Source: Umbilicaria muhlenbergii (taxonomy: Eukaryota > Ascomycota > Lecanoromycetes > Umbilicariales > Umbilicariaceae). Taken from it: a stretch of 64,000 bases of DNA. Made by a program: the position numbers and the translations under genes. Location: contig KK106986.1 in NCBI GenBank assembly GCA_000611775.1, forward strand, positions 1,116,001 to 1,180,000, given 5' to 3'. The notes under the pieces were generated by a model. The model was not told the DNA's origin. It worked only from the letters and a program-made list of their open reading frames with translations, and did no database searches. Shown here piece by piece: positions 36,786 through 46,644 of the stretch; within the stretch, counting starts at the first letter, position 1, and each line of letters opens with the position of its first letter.

Positions 36786-37659
36786 TCAGAAGAGCAATCT
36801 CAACCCCGCAGGTATAGCCAAAAGCATTGCAAAACTCGACACGAAGAGCAGGACATTGTTCTCTCGGCCATAGAATACTGACGAGCCCGCACCAGTGTAG
36901 GTTGCCGCAGCGATAGGAGTCACCGCAGATGCATTGCTCGTCGAAGTAGAGTTGGCAGTAGAATTAGTATCAGGCTCGCACGAATCTCGTTTCAGACATG
37001 GCTGCGTGTCCTGCAACGTCGAATTAGAGTTGGACGCAGGCGAAGCCGTAGTAGCAACAGCCGAAGTCGTCGTAACAGCAGCAGTCGACGTCATGATGCA
37101 ACAGGCGTCGCAACGGGGAAAGTGCCGTTAGAGTTGAATGCGATGCCGTTTTTGGAACCGGCAGCATCGCCCTGGTATGGACTGCTCTCGTAACCTACGA
37201 GATCGGTTTTAGTTAACGTTCAACGATCCATTTCTCTAGAGCTGCGATGGCGTTCTCGTGGGGTTGCAACAAGAGGGACAACGTACAAGGCGCAATAGTT
37301 TACTCCAACGGGTGGTTCACCGGCGAGGTTATTTGGGATCAGCGGAATTGAAAATGTAAGGCCTTATTTGATTGAACAGAGTCCCGTATTCGTCATTACA
37401 ATTGCCGGGTCGGCCTACGCTATTGTTACAACGGATGATGATGTTGATAGTCGCCTGCACAATATGCTCCATTGGGGATGGGACATGTAAAGGTGCCGTT
37501 TGGGTTGCTGCGAGAAGTAAACGACTAGCGTAGGATTCTGCATTGGGTGAAGAGGCCTTGAGGTGGACTGGCGGCTAATAAGGCTTACGCTGTAACTTGA
37601 GCGCTGACGGAAGCAGCGAAGAGGGGTGCTGCGACTGTGAAAGCGTACATCTTGTACAT
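36786..37659 (-). pseudogene. Decayed GPI-anchored cell-wall protein gene
   Basis: Reading the minus strand from 37659 gives a clean signal peptide (MYAFTVAAPLFAASVSAQ) and, after a GTAAGC…GCAG intron, ANPNGTFTCPIPNGAYCAGD. The continuation INIIIRCNNSVGRPGNCND lies in another frame. NLAGEPPVGVNY then follows without GT or AG at the expected intron ends, GYESSPYQGDAAGSKNG is shifted again, and a last frame shift separates ATPVAS from the Thr/Ser-rich stalk and its hydrophobic C-terminal GPI signal (LLFVSSFAMLLAIPAGLRLL). The pieces are collinear and recall one small Cys-rich wall-protein family, so this is a host gene with at least three disruptions rather than a misread exon structure. The conserved pieces suggest the decay is fairly recent. 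Sequencing error could explain one break but hardly all. Confidence 0.68.
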
Positions 37660-38141
37660 AATCGATGTTCGAGATGAGCGCTTTCGTGGCTGCCTCCGCA
37701 AGTGATGAACTTATCAGCTGGTGATAGAGCCTGTGAACAAGAACAACTTTCAGGTGAAACCAGAGGTGCTTCGGGGAAAGGGGACGTTTGCGGGGCAACA
37801 GGGAGAGCCATTGTATATATGTTCTATAAATCAGTAGTTCGAGTAGTGGCCTTGGGCGATCCGAATTGAGAACTTGTTGGCGTTCACAGCTGGACTCACG
37901 ATGTCGAGATTGGGAGCTGTCCATCTTGAGATTAGCGAGGATTACAGGAGCACCAGCGAGGGTTGCCCGGACAAAAATGAAACCGACAACAGCTGTCTGC
38001 GTTCTATATAGTGCAATAAACAGCAAGCAGTAATTGACCAAATATAGGAGCCGCAACTCGCAAGCAGATCCGGAGCCATCAGCCATCGATAGAAGCTAGT
38101 TGAGAACAAGAATGTTTCATAAGTCCAGATATTACACCCTC
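37660..38141. other. Intergenic, pseudogene to RTA1 gene
   Basis: This contains the former promoter of the decayed gene and the 3' end of the RTA1-type gene. A long minus-strand frame crossing it overlaps the pseudogene exon out of frame and is rejected. Confidence 0.5.
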
Positions 38142-39233
38142 TTAGACCGGCCTTGCGTTCGTCTCAACCTCGGACATGCCCAGCTCAACCTCGGGACGTA
38201 ACTTATGCTCGCTGCTTGCTTGGGATCTCGTCTTTGAGGTGTTCCAACCCTCTCGGAAAACCATGCCCGGGTGTGCCACCGTCAGAGCAATGCAAGCTAT
38301 AGTGACCATGGCCCCTTCCAAAACCATAAAAGGGATCTCCTCGTTGGCGAGTTTGCCATTGAAGCCTCCCTGAAGTTCCGCTACACGGAAGCAGGATCGA
38401 ATATAGATGCAAAGCGTTGCTAAAGAGAGCGCTATGATGAGATACAGTATTAGCCACAAACGGTTGATGCGGCGATTTCTGTTCAGGAGAGTCTCCTCAC
38501 TTACCATATAGAAAGGCTTTGAACATGCGCTCCGAACACCAGAGAACTTTTGGCCTTTGCAGACTTCGATGCTTGCGAACACTCCAAGCGAAATCACTGC
38601 AAAGGGTGACGAAAACGCTCAGGGAAACAACTTGGAAGGCCAGTCCGGCAATCATTATATCGATTCCAGTCTGGGACAACGATTTATTGTTGCCTGCCGT
38701 ATCAGTCAAAGCTCCGCCGGTTGCTTGTAGGATGAGAGAGAACACATCGCAGCTAATGAAGGTTATGGTATAAGTGCGTGGCGCGAACCGTGCAAGATCC
38801 TCTCCGTACACATGGATGATTCGAGTCAGACAAAGATAAATGCTGGCGGTGAAGAAACAAGGAGCGATCGTCAAGCAAATGATATACCTGGATGAAGTAA
38901 GAAAGTATTCGGAGGAGTCCTTTGGCGAACTTACATCAGGAACGGATTAGACAGGAAAGGGTTGTAATGCATCTGAACCCTCGCAACATAGCCAATGATT
39001 TCAAGGATCAACCCCCCCACTAGTCCGACCATATATCCCCATGTGCGGTAGCGAATGCCGAGGAAGACCTGGATAACCAGAAAGAGCGAGAAGAGAGCAA
39101 GGTAGAGGGCATTTCCAGCGAGATTGGGGACATAGTCGACGGAAGCGTAAGCGAGAGGGCAGGTTTGAAGGGTACAAAGATTGGCGTCGAAGTTTGATGA
39201 GTTGAAGTCTATTGAGGAGTTTGCAGCAACCAT
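38142..39233 (-). CDS. RTA1-family lipid-translocating membrane protein
   Basis: Minus-strand exons 39233–38935, 38887–38505 and 38431–38142 give 323 residues in phase. Seven transmembrane helices are apparent: LYLALFSLFLVIQVFLGIRY, GYMVGLVGGLILEIIGYVAR, YIICLTIAPCFFTASIYLCL, FISCDVFSLILQATGGAL, IDIMIAGLAFQVVSLSVFV, LATLCIYIRSCFRVAE and FMVLEGAMVTIACIALTVAHP. The motifs GYVARV, CDVFSLILQATGGA and RSCFRVAELQGGF are hallmarks of the RTA1/RTM1/RSB1 family, linked to sphingoid long-chain-base export and resistance to toxic lipids or 7-aminocholesterol. A short Cys-containing N-terminus (CTLQTCPLAYASVDYVPNLAGN) precedes helix 1, as in most fungal members. The cytoplasmic tail is charged. The substrate cannot be inferred. 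Confidence 0.92.
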
Positions 39234-40070
39234 GATGATATAGCAACAGCTGAGCAATACGGGCAACGAAGTGGCACGAGAGGGACTTGAAGTAATATCA
39301 ATGGCAGGCAATGTGTGATTGAGGTGAAATAGTAGCGGTGGGCGTATCGTTATATAGCTCGACCACTTCCAGACCTGAAGGCAGCCATAAATTTCCATGT
39401 CATCCTCCGCCTCAGCGCCTCAAAGCTTTTGAGACGCGTGGTCGTAAGGCTCATTACGGTTTATACGGTCCAGTACGAGGTAGCCAATAAGCTCGAAGAC
39501 TACTCCGCTGCGATGGATGAGAGCGGTGTAAGCGCGGTCCTTCCGGAGGAATCGTTGATTAGAATCATCATGACTAACAAGGAACGTGAGACTTAGAAGG
39601 CGCAGCTCAATGTAGCAATACAACATTGAGTGTTCTGGGTGCCCGAGCAGTCGAGGGAACCCCCGGTGAAGAACTCCCGCTTATCCTGTCCCTGCGTCTG
39701 CTGTTCCTACGGTTCTGCTTCTATGCTGACGCTTCCATGCCTAAGATAAGCTGTCTTAGGGCATTTTCGGTCGTGGGTCCCAGAGGCCGTGGGTCCTCGT
39801 GGACGAGGCTGAGGAGGCATGGAACATCTAAAACCCGGGAGCGCGGCTGTGTCAGGCTTGATAGAGCTTAGCCAGGCTTGATCGAGCTTAGCGTAGAATT
39901 CAATTTACGAACCAACCAATCAAACATGAATCCAAATTGCTGAGCCTGTCCCCTTTCAACACCAATTTAGGCATCAGTATCAGCTACGACGCCAGAGGTC
40001 CTCCTAGATATTCAGGCGCGATGGCATTCATCCTAAGTGTACGACCCATCTGTTTGTATTTACACATGCC
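39234..40070. other. Divergent intergenic, RTA1 gene / Zn2Cys6 regulator
   Basis: The two start codons diverge across 837 bp. It contains a 20-bp tandem duplication (separate entry) and a short hairpin with CCTAAGA/TCTTAGG arms near 39739–39760. No gene is recognised. Confidence 0.5.
39853..39892. repeat. 20-bp tandem duplication
   Basis: Two adjacent copies of CAGGCTTGATNGAGCTTAGC differing at one base, in the promoter region between divergent genes. Confidence 0.88.
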
Positions 40071-42228
40071 ATGTCATCTGAGCGGACTGTAAGAACAAGG
40101 GCAAAAGGCCCCAAGGTTAAGACGGGATGCATTACCTGCAAGTGAGTTAGTGTTCTTTGAGTTCAGAGATTCCGAGTCTTGCTATCTACTTTTGTGTACA
40201 CCTCTTAGCGTTCCTGCAGACCTCGTAACCCTATAGACCCGCTCGGTGTCTAAATGGCACCGCTGAAATAAATGGTGGCCTCGTACTTCTTCTGTTTGAA
40301 TGTCCACTGCTCTCGCTAAATTGAATCTAACCATCTCATATTCCTCTTCTTCATAGTTCCCGGCTGTATTCTATCCTTCTTCGATCTCCACTCTGTAACC
40401 CTTCTATTGATCTTCCGGACCCCAACTTCTCCTGTTCTATTACTTCCCTGTCGTTCTTCTACAACCCTTCTGTTGCTATTTTATACCTTTCTGTTGTATT
40501 CTGCCACTTCTTGTCTTCTTCTATACCATTTCTGTTCTACTTTACCCTCCTCCTACCCCCTATCGCCCCTTTATATCCCTAGACCTAGTCGCATCTAACA
40601 TCTGAAGCAGGATTCGGCATGTAAAATGCGATGAAGAGAAGCCCTCCTGCCTCAAATGTCGGAGCACCGGCCGTACCTGCGACGGCTACTTAACACAAGA
40701 AACCCATCAAAGCGCCGCGCTTCAAAGACCCCAAGTCACAAGTACAGGCACCATGACCATCGGTCGGACTCCCTATGTTGGCATAATCGGAAACGATCAA
40801 GAACGGCGAGGCTTCAAATTCTTTCAATTCCAAACCGGACAGGAATTAGCCACCGCTCTAGAATTGACTTCCTGGGTTCACTATATGCTTCAGGCCAGCC
40901 ACTCCAATCCCGCTGTATTACACGCAGCCATTGCTCTGGGGGCCCTGGGCGAGAGATTCCAGATCAATAGTGTCCTGACTACGGACAATGTGCAGGCCAA
41001 CCATCGCCACGATTTTGCGTGTCGACAGTACTATAAGGCTGTAACACAGCTACGCGAGCAGTTGTGCAACGACAAAGAGCACTCTGTGGACTTTATTCTA
41101 ATGTCATGCTTCCTGTTTGTGTGTTTCGAGTTTCTGCAGGGTAACGACGCGGGAGCCCTCATGCATCTGCGAAGCGGGTTGGAGATCCTATGTCGGGAGC
41201 AAAGTGCGCCCAAACAGAACAGCCTCACGATATCACCACCAGCGGGCCTCCCACTACAATCGTCGGACGCAAATATTATTATGAATGACATCACCCACAT
41301 ATTCTCAATCCTGGACGTGCAAGCCACCATCTGGCTCGGACTCGAGTCCTTCCAATCCCCATCCATGATCCCAGTCGGCCTCCCCGACACCATCCCCATA
41401 GTACCGAAAAGCTTTTCCAGTCTCCAAGAAGCGAAGAAGTCTCTCGACAATCAAATGACAGCAATCTACCACTTCCAGCGCTTGGCAGCCGCGCACCTCC
41501 TTTCGCAGTCTCCGGACCAGCCGCCACGATCAGCACTCGCAGAACGACAAGAGCGACTCTCACAGCTCAGCAAATGGCTGCAGGCCATGAAAACCTTCGC
41601 GCAACACCCCAGCCACGACTTCAGCCCCGCCGACCTCCACTGCATCACCGTCCTAAACATCAACCACAAAGTCACCCTCATGATCCTAACCACCAGTTTC
41701 CAACCCGCCGAAGCACCCCTCTACCGCTCCTTCCAGCCTGACTTCGCCGCCATCGTCTCGCTCGCCGAATCGCTCCTACATCCTGTCGACGACAGCAACG
41801 GCAGTAGTCCGCTCAGCACCCAAGACCCCACGCCCATCTTCCACTTCCCCGCCCTCCTCATCCAACCTCTCTATTTCACCGCGGTCAAATGCCGCCATCT
41901 GCCCACCTGCCAAAAGGCCATCTCGCTGCTGTCGGCGTCGCCGTGGCGCGAGGGCGCGTGGGATAGTGCGGCGATGGCGAAGATTGCGGAGAGGAAAGTG
42001 CGGCAGTGGATGGACGAAGGGGTGCGGTATCGGTCCCACGATGGTTCGGATGGCTCGGGTGCATCATCGTTCGCTGGAGAAGGGATTGTAGGGGGGGTGG
42101 GAGCGGATGTGTTGGGTGGAGCGGCGCTTTCTCTGCCAATGCATGGGAATGGCATGTATGATGAACAGGTCCTTCATCATGCTCCACGGTATGGTGAGCT
42201 TGGGATGGCAGGCGTATGGTCAATATAA
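40071..42228 (+). CDS. Zn2Cys6 fungal-type transcription regulator
   Basis: Exons 40071–40141 and 40611–42228 give 562 residues. The binuclear zinc cluster is complete and regular (Cys 20, 23, 30, 37, 40, 47: C-x2-C-x6-C-x6-C-x2-C-x6-C), preceded by basic KGPKVKTG. It is split after residue 23 by a 469-bp intron with a CT-rich 3' half. Without this upstream exon the frame from 40753 would look like a regulator lacking its DNA-binding domain. The rest is a helical fungal regulatory region (SWVHYMLQASHSNPAVLHAA, FILMSCFLFVCFEFLQGN, GALMHLRSGLEIL), the form often annotated as fungal transcription factor domain or C6 protein. The C-terminus is Gly-rich. The target genes are unknown. The divergent RTA1-type transporter is a possible target by position only. 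Confidence 0.88.
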
Positions 42229-42474
42229 ATGGCAGTTGCAATAGGGGGACCTTCTTCCTACCTAATAAGGCACCGACCTCAGGCCTTAAGGAGAAGCCAT
42301 TGAGCTCTGTAATGAGCAGTAATCAAATTTCCAGTTGTTGCAGCCCATTGTTAATTTGTTGCTGGGGGCCGCCTGGACTCCTTTATTTGGAACCGCTTAT
42401 TTTGACTAACGGGAGGGCTTTGGTAAGTGGAAATTTTGTTTTCAATATATAATATTAGAGGTGCAAAAGCTTTC

Positions 42475-42593
42475 ACATACGACCATAGACTCAAGGGAAC
42501 TGGGCATCCCGTCCGCTCTGCCATACATAAGCTTGAGATCGGCAGATCAGTAGTTGGGTGGGTGACCACCAGCGAATCCCTGCTGTTGTATGT
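42475..42593 (+). rRNA. 5S ribosomal RNA
   Basis: A 119-nt gene. The ends ACATAC and GTATGT pair as helix I. The interior contains GGGCATCCCGTCCGCTC, and the box C region AGTAGTTGGGTGGGTGACC followed by ACCAGCGAATCCC matches filamentous-ascomycete 5S RNA almost base for base. A T6 run directly after the 3' end is a Pol III terminator. A TATATAATATT element lies about 30 bp upstream, where fungal 5S genes often carry a TATA-like box. It stands alone between protein genes, as expected for Pezizomycotina, where 5S genes are dispersed instead of being in the rDNA repeat. Some variation around the loop A/helix II part could mean a minor variant copy, but the fold looks intact. Confidence 0.93.
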
Positions 42594-42826
42594 TTTTTGC
42601 ATTTTCTTCACTTAATAAAGTGATCAAACTTCCTCTTTTGTTTTTCGATTGCTTGACGGAGCAAAGAAGATATGAGAGAAGAAGTATATTAAGTTGTGAT
42701 ACCCACGTGACCCCTAACAAGCACGACAGAAACCGAGCCTGCTTAATATCATACACATTAAAACAACAATAGTCCTCGCTGAGAAGAAGCTAGCACTCGC
42801 TTAGAAAATGACATGCCATTAGACTC

Positions 42827-43897
42827 TTAGCCCCAGATTTCCAGCCATGCTGCTTTGCTAGTCCCAGTCTTATCATACATGCCCCAGTAAAACGCAAGCA
42901 ATACGAACAGGTTTGTAAGAGCAAACATAAAAGAGCCAATACGGTGCCAATCAAGGTTTCTGTAATGCCTATATTCAGAACCGGTCACAGTAGCGATGAG
43001 ACCAACAGCGGTGAACAGCAGCAGAACTACCAGGACGGCGAGTAGGCCAACCAGACAAGTGATGATGAAGTTGAATGCGGTGTTGAACAGCCAATTTACG
43101 ACCGCCCATAAGAAGGGGAAGAGAAACTTCATTCCGTGCCAATGGACCGGCTTTACCTGGTGGGGAAAGAGGCGGTCAATGGTCGGGCCAATGAGCGTAG
43201 ACGGTACCCAAAGCGTAACCGCAAGCTGGGCTAGAAACCCGCATGCCTGTAAAGACCAGCTGCATACTCGCAATTTTGCTTCTGCTTTCTGCATTAGTTC
43301 CTTTCTTCTCTCCATGGAGCCCGTCAAGAAGGATTGTAAACCGAACTCATCGACAGACAATCGGCTCGGAGGCTTGAAGTTCGAGGAAGGAAAGATGTCA
43401 GCGGCGGCCCGGATGATGAAGGCAATGGTGTAGATGCATCCGATTGCTTTGGTCCCAGGGATCTCTTTGATGAACATGACCTTTACAGCTGCCGGTAACC
43501 CTGCGAGGAAGAACGACAGCCACATCGCCAGGAATGATCTGTCCACCCGAGGGTGGGGCACTGTATCATGATCGCCATACTCGCGTGCTAGAATGACTGC
43601 CTGGGAGAACGAGCGTATCCAGTAGAGATAGAACCCAACTCGGATAATGATATCGAGAGCATCGGCGAGGCACACGAAAGGCGAGCTGCGACCGAACGAA
43701 AACGGTAATGTCGGTGAGAAAAAGTTGGTCAACGACGGTTGAGTCATGCACGTGGGTGCCAGACCGTCAATAGCCCAGAAAAGAGTCTGCCATGGAACGC
43801 CGTCACCACTATCTGCTTTTGGGACTTTCTCCGTAGCATTTTGAGAGCTTTTGAGGTCTCGAAGAGTCGTATTGGGTAACACAGACCCTAAACACAC
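42827..43897 (-). CDS. Multipass membrane protein, unknown function
   Basis: An open minus-strand frame of about 356 codons ends at 42827. The first in-frame ATG is at 43747 (…APTC-MTQPSL). The coding-like residues before it (SVLPNTTLRDLKSSQN…) follow a good acceptor (GTGTGTTTAG with a TGCTAAT branch point upstream), so a short 5' exon upstream of 43897 is likely. A weak GTTCAT donor near 43942 after an ATG is one candidate. About six hydrophobic helices are visible, for example RSFLAMWLSFFLAGLPAAV, GCIYTIAFIIRAAADIF, CGFLAQLAVTLWVPSTLIG, FLFPFLWAVVNWLFNTAFNF and LLAVLVVLLLFTAVGLIATV. I recognise no family. Lineage-specific fungal integral membrane proteins often look like this. Confidence 0.65.
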   Translation of the reverse strand: MCLGSVLPNTTLRDLKSSQNATEKVPKADSGDGVPWQTLFWAIDGLAPTCMTQPSLTNFFSPTLPFSFGRSSPFVCLADALDIIIRVGFYLYWIRSFSQAVILAREYGDHDTVPHPRVDRSFLAMWLSFFLAGLPAAVKVMFIKEIPGTKAIGCIYTIAFIIRAAADIFPSSNFKPPSRLSVDEFGLQSFLTGSMERRKELMQKAEAKLRVCSWSLQACGFLAQLAVTLWVPSTLIGPTIDRLFPHQVKPVHWHGMKFLFPFLWAVVNWLFNTAFNFIITCLVGLLAVLVVLLLFTAVGLIATVTGSEYRHYRNLDWHRIGSFMFALTNLFVLLAFYWGMYDKTGTSKAAWLEIWG

Positions 43898-44733
43898 GAG
43901 GTCTATATTAGCATCCCTCTGGTCGATGCCAGGTGAATGAACGCAAGTTCAACTGCATTAGCGAACCATTTGTGAGCGAGGAGCTCTGCACAACAGCGGC
44001 TGTAACAGCCACGATGTTCAAAAGGAGGCGTCGAAACTAGGGGACCTTGTGTTGATATTAATGGCTCATCAGTAGTGGGGCAGTGAAACGGCCAGGTCTA
44101 CGTGATGGACCCTTGGATGTGGTTGACTGATGGTTGACCGGTGTCTGATTTCAAAATAGTAAGGTAGGGGTGGCTGTGTTTGATTAGTGCGAGGTAGATG
44201 TCCAGTTTATTTAGCTCCAAGCCCTGAAATTGATGCCCACCCGCATCATCTAGGCAACAGCGGAAGATCTCTTTCATGTGTTCTTCAGGCACCATCAAAG
44301 CGAGTAAGGACCTTCGGGCTAAAAGTGTCTGTAGCGATGAAAATTTTGAGGCAGTGCTTTGGAGAGTAGGGGTAGAAGTGGGAGGTGTGTTTATTTCCGG
44401 CTTAGCTTTCCAGTAGGATCCCCTTGTAGGCTTATTCATGGTCTTACCTGGCAGCCTGGCCCTCTATCTGGTATTTGCCTTGCTCAGAGTGATCAAGATA
44501 AAGTTTTGTACAGGTCAAGTCGTCAGAATTGGGAATGGTGAGTCATATAGGTTTTGATTTCGTGTCTCATTCTCGTTACAAAGGATGAGTGGTGAAGGTG
44601 AAGGCCTCCCAAACTCGGCAGTACCTCTACCAGTAGAGCCTGCACTTCATAACTTTTATGCCGAAGGCTGCTCAGCATACCACTCCTCAGCGGCCCATAG
44701 TCCGCCTATCCTCGCTCACCTGTCCCTCCCCCT
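43898..44733. other. Intergenic, membrane protein to CHO1
   Basis: Both neighbours are on the minus strand. It may contain the missing first exon of the membrane protein near 43940–43960. A 113-codon minus frame (44098–44439) has no motif and is not supported. Confidence 0.45.
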
Positions 44734-45843
44734 CTATGGCTTCGGTATATGTATAGTTTTACTAACCATCGCACAACCACTCAAGACAAAAAGCCCCACA
44801 ACAGGATGCACCTCTACCAGCGTCCCCTTTCCCCAAGTTCCCCCCGGTAGGCTGTCCAATATCCACCCTTGGCTCACCCAGTAAGCCATCACGCTGGCAA
44901 TGCCTAGAGTCGTCGGTATAGGGGTGCCTTCAAAATACTTCGATTTCCCTGTGCTGTCTTTGGGAAGGGCGGCGACGGTCACATTGAAGCGAGCCAGGCG
45001 CGTAAGACCGCAGAGGACGAAGAAGGTCAGAAGGAGCGTGTCGACAGGGGTGCGGAGACCGAGGGCAAAGGAGCAGACGGCAGGGGCCACGCCAAAGGAG
45101 ATCTGATTCAAACGCAGTGTGTGTTAGCCTGGTTTACTGACAGCTGATTCTGGTTCAGGAAAGAGGATTTGGCACAGATTGTAGAGACGGCTTTAGAGGC
45201 CGTTGTTGAAACCGCTAGAACATCTCCACCAATGTACCTAGCAAGAACGTAGGGAATAACGCGACGATACGCACCAAATCAGCCAAAGAATCCAGCTCCT
45301 GGCCCATTAAGCTGCTCTTATGCCTCCACCTCGCAACCTTGCCATCCATGAAGTCGAAAAATAGTCCGAACGGCATGAACGCCAACGCCGCCCAGATGTT
45401 ACCGTAATGGTCCGGCTGGCCAAGGCAGTAGCGCATGGAGCTCAGGATGGACATGAAGCCACAGAATCCTGTGTGAGCGGGTGACATTAGCACGTTTTGG
45501 AGCTTTATGGGTGGACAGCTTGCTGATGGGGACCTGAACGTCGATAGAACAAGAGACGAACCATTCAATTCTGTGATTAAGTCCGCAAGATGAAGCGCCC
45601 TTAACAAAGCCCCCGCTGTCAGCAAACACAGGTATACAAGGAGGGGTGAGTGGTACTTGATCATGGAAAAGTGCCCCGTGTCTGCTGCGAGGAGTAATTT
45701 CTGCTTTTCTTGACCTAAGCATTGTGTCAACATGCCCAAAGTCCAATGTGTTCGAAAAACAAAGGCGACGTACTTCCATCAGGCGGACTCGTGGGCGAGT
45801 CCTTCTCCACCCCTCCATTGGGGGCGCCAGTCCTGCGTGACAT
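44734..45843 (-). CDS. CHO1: Phosphatidylserine synthase (CDP-diacylglycerol–serine O-phosphatidyltransferase)
   Basis: This ER enzyme makes phosphatidylserine from CDP-diacylglycerol and serine. Five minus-strand exons (45843–45774, 45714–45657, 45599–45562, 45468–45275, 45102–44734) close in phase to 242 residues. The second and third are tiny (58 and 38 nt), and the fourth intron is 172 bp. The N-terminus is hydrophilic. [20 protein letters not shown] then leads into the membrane domain. The CDP-alcohol phosphotransferase signature DG-x2-AR-x8-G-x3-D-x3-D is complete in [20 protein letters not shown] followed by LAD. Serine-synthase-specific SFGVAPAV and RLARFNV follow. It is slightly shorter than yeast Cho1 (276), mainly at the termini. 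Confidence 0.93.
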
Positions 45844-46644
45844 TGATTCCAACGTGCGCTGAAGTGCCGTTCGATAGATTAAGATGCCGGAGAAAGAAAG
45901 TATGTCAGAGTAAACAATGATGTTAGAAGGTGATTTTGCAGCAAACGATGGAGCGCCGAGAGGTGACAATTTCAGGTTTCTTGTATGCAGTTGCAAGCGA
46001 ACCGGACGTCATTGGTTGGAGCATTCTCAACGTCAAGCGCTTGTGATATACACGACTTACTCTAGAGAAGACACGGGGAGTCCTATGGCAGAGAGTATTG
46101 GTGCCAAACTAACCTGAACACCGACTGCCTCTCCCGTTGTTTCGTTTAGTCAAAGCTGTGAAGGACGCGGTTAAGAATGAATTGTCCCCACTCCCCCATA
46201 ATAATCAATCCTAATCGTACAAGTATATCTACCAGAAGTCCCCCAGATGGATCAGCATGTTACTGGACCAGCCGCTCTTATCCACTGCTGCCCATCACCC
46301 ACGCAACTCCCTGATCCAGATTGCATGGAAGCCCCCCCAAACCTCCATGATGTAATTTAACATAATGGCAAAAAGTACGCGCTGCGTGGTTGAGAAAAAC
46401 CGTCGACCAATACTCGAGCAAAAGGGAATATAGTGCAGGCAACCCAAAAGGACCATCAAGGTGCCCTTCCCGTTATCCTGGAAACCCGAATCAGATCCCA
46501 CCGAACAGAACCGATCCCCAACCCAGTCAACGCCCGAAGCAGTCACAAAAATTCCAGAGTCATCACAGCGTACGACAGCATCCTTGCGCCGAAGGCCTCC
46601 CACCAAGATAGTACGAGTTAAGTCTAAGTTAACTGCAACGATCT
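45844..46644. other. Intergenic, CHO1 to RasGAP
   Basis: This contains the CHO1 promoter and leader and the RasGAP 3' region, all for minus-strand genes. No inositol-type element or additional gene was recognised. Confidence 0.5.

Noticed and set aside
37415-38086. 223-codon minus-strand frame
   Set aside because: It crosses the promoter and first exon of the decayed wall-protein gene in another frame and has no recognisable motif.
39739-39760. CCTAAGA/TCTTAGG hairpin as a terminator or transposon end
   Set aside because: Arms are only 7 bp, there is no T-run and no partner inverted repeat or target-site duplication nearby.
44098-44439. 113-codon minus-strand frame upstream of the membrane protein
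   Set aside because: No recognisable domain, and it cannot be joined in phase to the downstream gene with good splice sites.
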